A DNA stretch of 64,000 nucleotides, taken from the NCBI GenBank assembly GCA_017165825.1, contig CM029369.1:2121862-2185861 (forward strand). The letters run 5' to 3'. Source of the stretch: Hepsetus odoe. Taxonomy: Eukaryota; Chordata; Actinopteri; Characiformes; Hepsetidae. Each line of letters opens with the position of its first letter. Positions within the stretch are counted from its first letter, which is position 1. A model generated the notes under the pieces. It was given only the letters and a program-made list of their open reading frames with translations. It had not been told where the DNA came from and ran no database searches. This document shows positions 11,000 through 20,922 of the stretch, in pieces. Made by a program: the position numbers and the translations under genes.

Positions 11000-13900
11000 A
11001 CCTTCCAAAAAAAGAAAGTGTTCTCCCTCCAATCACGCTGTTCTAGAGTGTTCTCCCACCAGTCAGCCTGGACTAGAGTGATTTCCCTCCAATCACACTA
11101 TTCTAAAGTGCTATCTATCAGTTCACACTGTCCTAATGCGTTACTTCTCTAGAGTCATACAGTCCCAAAGTGCTGTCCTCCGATCTAGCTGGGTACTAGA
11201 GCAGCCTCCCTCCGATCTAGCTGTACTAGAGTGTTCTCCCTCCGATCAAGCTGTACTAGTGCTCTCCCTCCGATCTAGCTGTACTAGTGTGTTCTCCCTC
11301 CGATCTAGCTGTACTAGTGTGTTCTCCCTCCGATCTAGCTGTACTAGTGTGTTCTCCCTCCGATCACGCCATTTCAGAGTGTTTCTCTCCCTCCGATCAC
11401 GCTACTAGAGTGTTCTCTCCGGACACGCTTGTACTAGAGAGTGTTTCTCCGATCACGCTGTACTAGTGTTCTCCCTCCGATCACGCTGTACTAGAGTGTT
11501 CTCCCTCCGATCACGCTGTACTAGTGCTCTCCCTCCGATCAAGCTGTACTAGAGTGTTCTCCCTCCGATCAAGCTGTACTAGAGTGTTCTCCCTCCGATC
11601 AAGCTGTACGAGTGTTCTCCTCCGATCAAGTTGTACCAGGAGTGCTCTCCGATCGCTGTACCAGTGCCTCCCATCAAGCTGTACTAGAGTGTTCTCCCTC
11701 CGATCTAGCTGTACTAGAGTGTTCTCCCTCCGATCTAGCTGTACTAGAGTGTTCTCCCTCCGATCAAGCTGTACTAGTGTTCTCCGATCAAGCTGTACTT
11801 CAGGAGTGCTCCTCCACCAGTCAGAAACTGTACCAGAGCATTCTCCTCAGTCACGCTGTAACAGAGTGTTCTCCCCAACCAGTCAGCCTGGGACTAGAGT
11901 GATTCCAATCACACTATTCCTAAAGGGCTATCTATCAAGTTCACACTGTCCCAATGCTACTCCTTCAGTCACAGTCCCGGGCAAGCGTCCGCGACCGATC
12001 TAGCTGTACCAGAGTGTTCTCTCCCATCTAGCCGTACCAGGCGTTCCCCGACTCAGCTGCGCTCAGAGCACTTCTCTATCTAGCTGTACCAGAGTGTTCT
12101 CCTCCCATCGCTGTACCAGTGCGTTCTCCTCCACGCCACGTACCAGTGTTCTCCTCCGAACACGCGTACCAGTGCGTTCTCCTCCGATCACGCCAGCCAG
12201 CGTTCTCCTCCACGCCGGTACCAGTGCTCCTCCGATCACGCTGCAATAGTGCCCCTCCGATCACTGCCAGTACCAGTGCTCTCTCCCATCAAGGCTACTT
12301 AGTGTTCTCTCCGATCAAGCTGTACTCAGTGTTCTCTCTCCGATCAGTTGTACTTCAGAGCACTCTCTCTCCACGTTGTACCAGAGTGTTCTCCACCAGT
12401 CAAACTGTACTAGAGTATTCTCTCCTTCAGTCAATGGCCAGGCTCAGAGTGTTCTCCCACCAGTCGTCTCTGGACTAGGAGTGATTTCCTCCAATCACAC
12501 TCATTCTAAAGTGCTATCTATCAGTTCACACTGTCCTAATGCGTTACTCCTCTAGTCATACAGTCCTAAAGTGCTGTCCCCCCGATCTAGCTGTACTAGA
12601 GTGTTCTCCCTCCGATCTAGCTGTACTAGAGTGTTCTCCCTCCGATCTAGCCAGCCAGGGAGTGTTCTCCTCCGATCTAGCCGCGAGAGTGTTCTCCTCC
12701 CATCTAGCTGTACTAGAGTGTTCTCCCTCCGATCTAGCTGTACTAGAGTGTTCTCCCTCCGATCTAGCTGTACTAGAGTGTTCTCCCACCAGTCAAACTG
12801 TACTAGAGTATTCTCCCTTCAGTCACGCTACTAGGAGTGTTCTCCACCAGTCAGCCTGGACTAGAGTGATTTCCAATCACACTATTCTAAAGTGCACATT
12901 CATCAAGTTCACACTGTCCTAATGTTACTCCTCTAGTCATACAGTCCCAAAGCGCTGTCCCTCCGACCTAGCTGTACTAGAGTGTTCTCCTCCGATCTAG
13001 CTGCTGTACCTGAGTGTCTCTCCTCCGATCTAGCTGGTACTCAGAGTGTTCTCCTCCGATCTAGCTGTACTTCCAGAGTGTTCTCCTCCGATCTAGCTGT
13101 GCCAGAGTGTTCTCCTCCCGATCTAGGCTGTACTAGAGTGTTCTCCACCAGTCAAACTGTACTTAGAGTATTCTCTCCCTTCAGTCACGCTGCACAGTGT
13201 TCTCCCTCCCACCAGTCAGCCTGGACTAGAGTGATTTCCCTCCAATCACACTATTCTAAAGTGCTATCTATCAGTTCACACTGTCCTAATGCGTTACTTC
13301 TCTAGGGCATACAGTCCTAAAGTGCTGTCCGGACCAGCTGTACTAGAGTGTTCTCCCTCCGATCACGCTGTACTAGAGTGTTCTCCCTCCGATCACGCTG
13401 TACTAGAGTGTTCTCCCTCCGATCACGCCGTACTCAGAGTGTTCTCCTCCGATCAAGCTGTACTAGAGGCTTCCCTCCTATCAAGCTGTACTAGTGTTCT
13501 CCCTCCGATCGTTGTACCAGAGTGATCTCTCCGATCACGCTGTACCAGGAGTGTTCTCTCCATTGTACTAGTGTTCTCCTCCCATCAAGCTGCGCCCAGC
13601 CTCCTCCGATCAAGCTGCACTAGTGTTTCCTCCCGATCACGCTTGCAACAGAGTGTTCTCCTCCCATCACGCTACCAGAGTGTTCTCCCTCCCCATCACG
13701 CCAGGCGCCTCCGATCACGCTGGTACCAGAGTGTTCTCCCTCCCCGATCACGCCTGGGTACTAGAGTGTTTCTCCTCCATCTAGCTGTACCAGAGCGTTC
13801 TCCCTCCGATCTAGCTGTACGAGTGTTCTCCCTCCGATCTAGCTGTATGAGTGTTCTCCTGCCGATCTAGCTGTACTAGAGTGTTCTCCCACCAGTCAAA

Positions 13901-15535
13901 CTGTACTAGAGTATTCTCCCTTCAGTCACGCTGTACCAGAGTGTTTCCCACCAGGGTCATCGACTGTAGTGATTTCTCCAATCACACTCATATTTCTAAA
14001 GTGCTATCTATCAGTTCAAACACTTGTCCACGTTGCTATTTCTCAGGGCATGTCAGTCCCAAAGTGCTGTCCCTCCGATCTAGCTGTACAGAGTGTTCTC
14101 TCCTCCGATCACGCTGTACCAGAGTGTTCTCCCTCCCATCACGCTGTACCAGAGTGTTCTCTCCCGATCACGCTGGTACTAGGAGTGTTTCCTCCGATCA
14201 CGCCAGCCTGTAAGCCCCGATCACGCTGTAACAGAGTGTTCTCCTCCGATCAAGTTGTAACAGGAGTGCTCTCCTCCGATCAAGCTGTACCAGTGTTCTC
14301 CTCCGATCAAGCTGGGGGTACTTCAGAGTGATCTCCTCCCGATCACGCTGCTCAGAGTGTTCTCCCGATCAAGCTGTACTAGAGTGTTCTCCCTCCCATC
14401 AAGCTGTACGAGTGTTCTCCCTCCGATCAAGCTGTACTAGAGTGTTCTCCCTCCGATCAAGCCGTACCAGAGTGTTCTCCCCTCCCATCAGTTGCACGAG
14501 CGTTCTCCCTCCCATCGTTTTGTAACAGTGTTCTCCCTCCATCACGCTAGCCAGAGTGTTCTCTCCGATCAAGCTTTCGTACCAGAGTGTTCTCCTCCCA
14601 TCAAGCTGTACCAGAGTGTTCTCCTCCCATCAAGCTGTACCAGTGTTCTCCCTCCTGATCAGCTGTACTAGTGTTCTCCCTCCGATCAAGCTGTGTTTTG
14701 CAAAAGCAAGTTCTCCCTCCCATCAAGCTGTACAGTGTTCTCCCTCCGATCAAGCTGTACTAGAGTGTTCTCCCTCCGATCAAGCTGTACCTGTATGCTC
14801 CTCCTCCTCGATCAGTTGTGCTAGCGAGCAGTTCTCCCTCCCGATCAAGTCAGGCCAGTGCTCCTCCCTCCGATCAAGCTCGTACTAGTGTTCTCTGATC
14901 TGCTTTGCAATATGTTCTCCTCCCATCGTTGCACGGAGGTTCTCTCCGATCGTTGTTTTCGTACTAGAGTGTTCTCCTCCCATCACGCTGTACTAGAGTG
15001 TTCTCCTCCGAATACGCCGTACCAGGAGTGTTCTCCTCCCATCAAGCTGTACTAGGAGTGTTCTCCCTCCCATCAAGCTGTACTAGAGTGTTCTCCCTCC
15101 CATCAAGCTGTACTTGAGTGTTCTCCCTCCCATCAAGCTGTACTAGTGTTCTCCCTCCCATCAAGCTGTACTAGTGTTCTCCCTCCCATCAAGCTGTACT
15201 AGTGTTCTCCCTCCCATCAAGCTGTACTAGAGCGTTCTCCTCCGATCAAGCTGGTACCAGAGTGTTCTCCCTCCGATCAAGGCTTTCTGTACTCAGAGTG
15301 TTCTCCTCCCATCAAGCTGTACTTCCAGAGCGTTCTCTCCCATCAAGCTGCAATGGTGTTCTCTTCCTCCCATCAGCTGTACTAGAGTGTTCTCCTCCCA
15401 TCAAGTTGCAACAGAGTGTTCTCCTCCCATCAAGCTTGTACTAGAGTGTTCTCCCTCCGATCAAGCTGTACTAGAGTGTTCTCCCTCCCATCAAGCTGTA
15501 CGAGTGTTCTCCCTCCAATCACGCTGTAGAGTAGA
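11000..15535. repeat. 30-bp minisatellite with higher-order structure (array A)
   Basis: The unit has the form GTACTAGAGTGTTCTCCCTC followed by CGATCNNGCT and is 30 bp. The two variable bases after GATC (AA, TA or AC) occur in blocks rather than at random. A cassette of diverged monomers (CAGCCTGGACTAGAGTGATT, CACACTATTCTAAAGTGCTA, GTTCACACTGTCCTAAT, CATACAGTCCTAAAGTGCTG) recurs at about 11050, 11880, 12465, 12855, 13215 and 13960. All frames in this interval are repeat translations. Confidence 0.97.
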
Positions 15536-15703
15536 GTAGAGTGATTTTTATTATCCCATGAATGGAAATTTAAGGTGAGGGCTCTTAAAGACAGGTGTAT
15601 TAGAAAGAGAAGAAAATATAAAGATATAGAGAGAGAACAGGAACAAGTACAGGAGAAAAAAAGAGGAGCTATAAATTTATCTATCTATATAAATCTATAT
15701 AAA

Positions 15704-15704
<1 letters not shown>

Positions 15705-15752
<48 letters not shown>
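15705..15752. repeat. (AT)n microsatellite
   Basis: An uninterrupted AT run, preceded by CTATATAAAT steps. Confidence 0.95.
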
Positions 15753-15754
<2 letters not shown>

Positions 15755-15897
15755 ACAATATACACGGTAATAAGTTATGAATGAATTATACATATAAGTA
15801 CAAGTAGCAGAATATAAATATAGCAAAAATATGAATATAAATGTAATAATAAATACATAATAATAATAATATAATATACAATACAGTAATAATAATA

Positions 15898-15900
<3 letters not shown>

Positions 15901-15940
<40 letters not shown>
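15901..15940. repeat. (AT)n microsatellite
   Basis: A pure AT run within the LINE insertion. Confidence 0.95.
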
Positions 15941-15944
<4 letters not shown>

Positions 15945-16170
15945 AATAATAAAACAAGTAGGGTGTAATGTAATGTTATACGAGCGTGCCTGATGTCTGC
16001 AGGTAGGAACATCTGCGGAAGCCTCCTTCTCACACCGCGTGGTGTAACAGTCTGCTGCTGAACTAGTTGTGTCCAAATGTCTTACACAGTTCTGGTGAGG
16101 TGTTATTCATGGCTGGGATGTTGTCATAAACATCCTCTCTCCCTACCTGCTCTATGGACTTGAGGACTGT

Positions 16171-16520
16171 ATGGACTCTAGTATGGACTGTACTAGAGTG
16201 TTCTCCCACCAGTCAAACTGTACTAGAGTGTTCTCCCTCCAATCACACTGTACTAGAGTGTTCGTTCTCTACTCATACCATTCTAGAGCTCTCTAGCCAC
16301 TCAGTCCTAGATTGCTCTCCCTGCATTCTCACTGTTCTAGAGTGCTGCTTTTGGATTCACATTGTTCTCATTTCATTCTTGCAGTTCTAGAAGGTTGTCC
16401 ATCCATTCACACTGCTCTAGAGAGATCTCTTTACATTCCTGCTGTTCTAAAGTGCTCTGTTTCCACATTCCGATTTGACTGGAGGTTTTGGCTCTCAGAC
16501 TGTTTCTCCCAGTGACACCA
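16171..16520. repeat. array A, degenerate right edge
   Basis: Resumes with CTGTACTAGAGTGTTCTCCC and then decays through ATTCTAGAGCTCTC and TGTTCTAGAGTGCTGC variants. Edge units are more diverged than core units, as expected when homogenisation acts mainly inside an array. Confidence 0.85.
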
Positions 16521-16529
16521 TCATTTTCT

Positions 16530-17965
16530 GTCAGTCTCAGTATAAACACCAACGTTCTCCATCAAACACCGTCCTTCTCCACTATAAACACAGTCCTTCT
16601 CCATCAAATACCATCCTTCTTCACTATGAACACCAATGTTCTCCATCAAATACCATCCTTCTCCACTATGAACACCATCGTTCTCCTGTATAAATAATTA
16701 TCCTTCCACTATGAACATCGTTTCCACCAGAACACCATCCTTTCTCACTATGAACACCATCCTTCCACTATGAACACCATCCTTCTCTCCACTATGAACA
16801 CCAACAAGCTCCACCATGGAACACCATCGTTCTCCGAATTATGCAACACGCTTCCGTATAAATACCATCCTTCTCCACTATGAACACTATCCTTCTACCA
16901 TCATCATCCTCCAATTATGAACACCATCGCTTCTGTATAAATGGCATCCTTCCAATGGTGAACATCATCCTCCTCTCTGGGTATAAATACCATCCTTTCT
17001 CCACTGTGAACACCAGTTTCCTCCCAGCAAATACCATCCTTCCACTATGAACACCATCGCTCTCCACTATGAAATCACCTTTATCCTTCTCTTAATTAAC
17101 AACATCATCCTTCCACTATGCACATCTGATCCTCTCCACCATGAATACCATCCTTCTCCACTATGAACAATTCATCCTTCCTCCTGTATAAATACCATCC
17201 TTTCTCCAATTATGAAACAACATCATCCTTCCACTATGAACACCATCGCTCCACTATGAACACCATCGTTCTCCACTATGAACACCATCGTTCTCCTGTA
17301 TAAATACCATCCTTCTCCACTATGAACATCATCCTTCCACCAGTGAACATCATCCTTTCTCCACTATGAACACCATCGGTTTCTCCACCCAGGAACCACC
17401 GTTTCTCCACTATGAACACCATCCTTCTCCACTATGAATACCATCCTTCTCCTGTATGGTCAATCTACATCCTCTCCTGTGGCAAACAACGACTCTTCCA
17501 CTACATCATCCTTCTCCACTATGAACACCATCGTTTCAGTATAGCCTGCATCCCAAGCTCCACCACATATGAACACCATCCTTCTCCTGTATAAATACCC
17601 ATCTTCCACTATGAACAGCATCATCTCTCCATCGAACACCATCCTTCTCCCACTATGAACACCCCATCGCTTCCTGTATAAATACTTTATCCTCTCCACT
17701 ATGAACATCCTTCTCCTGCATAAATACTCATCCTTCTCCACTGCGAACACCATCCTTCCCATAAAATAAATATCCTTCTCCACTGCACACCATCGTTTCT
17801 CTCTGTATAAACATGTCCTTCCACTGTAAATACCATCGCTCTCCTGTAGGCAACAATGATCCTTCTCTCCACTAGTGAACATCATCCTTCTCCCACTATG
17901 GAATACCAACATTCTCCACTATGAACAGCATCGTTCTCCAGTATAAACACGGTCATTCTCCACCT
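16530..17965. repeat. 22-bp minisatellite (array B)
   Basis: The unit has the form CACTATGAACACCATCCTTC plus TC. A second monomer type carries TGTATAAATACCATCC. Roughly 60 units are present. Parts (about 16700-17250 and 17590-17900) carry many one- and two-base indels. It follows array A almost without a gap but the unit is unrelated. Confidence 0.95.
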
Positions 17966-18525
17966 AGGCTAACCCTAACCATCATTCTTCATAAAACATT
18001 TTAATTATTATTCTCTAATAAGGCTATTATTCTCCATCAACCACCAGTTAAACTGCTTGAACTCATTACTTTACAGAAATTTAAAAGCTAATAATGAATT
18101 CTTCAGAAACATGTTATTAAATTCCATCTGAAAAAACAACCATTTGATTCTACTAACATAATATATTTCACTCACAAATAGTGAAGTTCCGAACATGTCC
18201 CCGTAGTTAATGAAGACTAACTGTACTTTCGCCAGCTCAGAGTGATGCCATGTTCATATTAAATCCGTAGTCTTGCTTCGTGCTAACGATGGAGGGGTTT
18301 TATTGATGGAGGAGTGGTTTTACACACCGCAGGGCTTAACGATGACAATTTACCTGTTCAACGCGGATTCGCCCACCTCCGCGCAATTACTGGACGTTTT
18401 TATTAAAAGCTCTCTGTGCTGTCGGATGATGGTCCTGAGATGACAAGGGGGACACTTGGAGTGGGAACAGGGTACCTGGAACTCACATTAATTTACTATA
18501 GCTGTGGGGAATCAGCATGGGGAAG

Positions 18526-18530
<5 letters not shown>
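17966..18530. other. AT-rich unique sequence
   Basis: No gene or element recognised. Two CTAACC units near 17969 are too few for a telomeric repeat. Confidence 0.4.

Positions 18531-18536
<6 letters not shown>

Positions 18537-18583
<47 letters not shown>
18537..18583. repeat. (CA)n microsatellite
   Basis: A pure CA run of about 47 bases. Confidence 0.97.
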
Positions 18584-18586
<3 letters not shown>

Positions 18587-19161
18587 CGAAATGCATACGT
18601 CAAACATTGCATATTCATAATTGAGTGACTTGCTCTTTTCTGAGTAAAATGCATCATACGCACAACTCTCAGGCTATATTTTATAACCAAAAAATAAAAT
18701 AAATATTAATAACTAACGCCTGGTGTTTATGGGCAATGACTGAATATACAAACTTGGTAAACCCTTTTTAAAACTTCCTTATTTCTTATGTAAACGTGAC
18801 CTTATCAAGTGCCTTCAAAAAGGTGAAGAGAAACCAAATCGACCCACAGCACTGTGTGCAAAAGTTTTAAGCAGGTGAAACACTGTAAACAGAACAGCTA
18901 GAAAATGGAAGTGTTGATCATTTGTTTTCATCAATCAACAAAATGCAGTGAATGAACAAAAGAGAATCTAAATCAGATCAATATTTGGTGTGACCACCCG
19001 GCCTTCGGCAAAAACAGCATTAGTTCTTCTAGAAGACGCACACGGTCGTTCCAACATGACTGTGTTTCTCCTCCTCGTAGGACTCCACATCACCAGCACC
19101 TGTTTGGTAAAACCGAATGATCAGACACAGACTATAATCCGCCAGAATCCCAGACTGTGTG

Positions 19162-19167
19162 CAGGGT
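19162..19167. repeat. left target-site duplication of the gypsy element
   Basis: CAGGGT here pairs with CAGGT at 23999-24003. It matches with one extra G. The 5-bp length is normal for Ty3/gypsy integrases. Confidence 0.7.
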
Positions 19168-19375
19168 TGTCGCGTTTACGTCGCTATGAAAGAGTAGTGC
19201 GGAGGCAACAAAATGAGAATACAGTTTATCACACACACAAAACAGCACACAATGGTGAACGACAATTCCGACCATGCATGGTCTTAAGTGATCCCGTTCC
19301 AGTGTTGCAGATCCTGTTGAAACACGCAAAAAAGATCGGGATCGAACTCCGGGTCGCGCCGTGACAGGCGTGACA
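19168..19375 (-). repeat. 3' LTR of the gypsy element
   Basis: Shares with the right LTR the blocks TCGCTATGAAAGAG, GCACACAATGGTGAACG, GTTGCAGATCCTGTTGAAA, GATCGGGATCGAACTCCGGG and GCCGTGACAGGCGTGACA. It is about 40 bases shorter because a stretch after CCTGTTGAAA is missing. Confidence 0.93.
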
Positions 19376-19392
19376 GGACCCCCCCTTTCATG
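19376..19392 (-). promoter_or_regulatory. polypurine tract of the gypsy element
   Basis: On the minus strand the bases just before the 3' LTR read GAAAGGGGGGGTCC. A purine run in this place normally primes plus-strand DNA synthesis. It lies inside the open integrase frame. Confidence 0.8.
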
Positions 19393-20889
19393 TGCGGGCT
19401 CTGACCGCACTGACCCAGGAGGGCCACCATCCGCAGCCTCCGAGGAGTGTGCAGATAGGCCTGTGCGCCTGGGAGGTCGCCCCCGGGGAAGCGGAGCAGG
19501 CCGATTTGGGTGATTTCTATGGAAATCGGCCTTGAGCTGGGGACAAAGAACGTCTCTCGCGGCGACCCAGCTCCGCTCCTCCGGACCATATCCCTCCCAG
19601 TCTACCAGGTACTGCAACGCTCCTCGGCGACGGCGGGAGTCCAGGATCTCGGTGATCCTGTGTGCTGGACCCCTGTCCGTCTCAATGGGCGGAGGAGGCT
19701 CTCTCATGACACTCCCTCGAGCTAATGGTCCCGGGATCACCGGCTTTAGAAGGGAGACATGAAAAGTAGGGTGAACATTCATGGACGGGGGCAGTCTCAG
19801 GCGGTATGTGACCGGGGTTATTCTATTCTCTATCACAAATGGACCTATGAATCGGGGCGATAATTTTTTACAGGGTAGTTTGAGGTTGAGGTCTCGAGTG
19901 GAGAGCCATACCTTGTCACCCGGTGTGTATCTCGGGGCTTCTCTCCGGTGTCGGTCTGCCTGGGCGCGAAAGCGACGAATCGCCCGTTCGATGTGCGCAT
20001 GGGCCCTCTCCCACACCCGCTCTGCACCCTTGAACCAGTTGTCTACGCTGGGGACCTCCGTGGGAGTAGGGTCCCAGGGGCAAAGCGGTGGTTGGTACCC
20101 CAGCACGCATTCGAACGGGGTCATCCTGGTGGAGGAGTGACGCAATGAGTTTTGAGCGTACTCTGCCCAGTAGAGGTACTCAGCCCAGTCGTGTTGCCGG
20201 TTGTAACAGTACGCCCGGAGGAATTTGTTCAGATTCTGAATGGTCCTCTCCGCCTGGCTGTTGGTCTGCGGGTGGTGACCAGACGAGAGGCTGACTGTGA
20301 CCCCGAGTTTCTTTAGGAAGGCCCGCCAAACCCGTGACGTAAACTGGGACCCTCGATCCGATAGGATATCCTCCGGGAGTCCGTAGAACCGGAACACGTT
20401 TTGGAACAAAGCATCTGTGATTTGGAGAGAGGAGGGAAGGCTGGCAAAAGGGACGAATCGACATCCTTTAGAGAACCGGTCTACTACCACTAGAACACAG
20501 GTGTGCCCCTTAGACCTGGGTAGCTCCGTGACTAAGTCTATGGACAGATGCGTCCATGGCCTCTGGGGCACTGGAAGAGGTTGGAGCTTACCGGCAGGCA
20601 TCTCTCGCGGGGTCTTTGTTCTTGCACAGATCTCGCATGACCGAACAAAAGCCCGGACGTCTTGGGTGAGCGTGGACCACCAATATCGCCTGTTCACCTT
20701 GTCTAAGGTGCGTGCTATACCCGGGTGCCCTGCTGCTGGAGAGACATGGACCCACCTGAGCAAGGGTCTGCGGAACCGCTCTGGCACATACACCCGATCG
20801 GGAGGGCATTCCCCCGGCCTGGGATTGCGCCCGGCTTCCCGGAGGATGTCCCGCTCAAGGTCCCACTGCACCGGGGCAGCCACCACCAT
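19376..20889 (-). CDS. pol: gypsy integrase with C-terminal chromodomain
   Basis: The downstream part of pol, in the same frame as the RT part but separated from it by a TAG codon at 20923-20925. Counting from the first Met at 20889: a zinc-binding HHCC module uses H48, H55, C85 and C88; the catalytic triad is D118, D178 and E214 with the usual 35-residue gap; a GPY/F-type module (LSPRFIGPFVI) lies near 344-354; a chromodomain lies near 410-460 with YLVDWEGYGPEERSWV. Integrase joins the cDNA ends to host DNA, and chromodomains of this group can bind histone marks and guide target choice. The frame does not stop before the LTR but reads on to 19132, which suggests that the true end is lost or sits in the LTR. 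The Met start is only the first one after the stop; the native protein would be cut from a polyprotein. Confidence 0.93.
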
Positions 20890-20922
20890 TGGAGGCAGGA
20901 TGGGTACTGGTTCTCTCTGGGC

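Larger units (their letters stand above)
15529..16170 (-). mobile_element. LINE 3'-end insertion inside array A
   Basis: On the minus strand the right part translates to a short stretch like EDVYDNIPAMNNTSPELC (about 16085-16140). The left end is a tail reading TTCCATTCATGGGATAATAA and then ACTCT pentamers. A similar tail (CCCATTCGTGGGATAATAAA then ATTCT pentamers) occurs at 31160-31204 on the plus strand. The middle is AT microsatellite. It separates the main 30-bp array from its degenerate remainder. Confidence 0.6.

Noticed and set aside
11136..15444. Many 60-160 codon frames rich in S, R, C and V
   Set aside because: All are translations of the 30-bp unit in different frames and on both strands.
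11000..15535. CRISPR-like array
   Set aside because: Units are directly tandem with no unique spacers, and the genome is eukaryotic.
17966..17982. Interstitial telomere (CTAACC units)
   Set aside because: Only about two units are present.
18847..19364. Transposase or host frame of 124 codons at 18990-19364
   Set aside because: It crosses the MITE and the gypsy LTR and resembles no transposase; the MITE is internally deleted.
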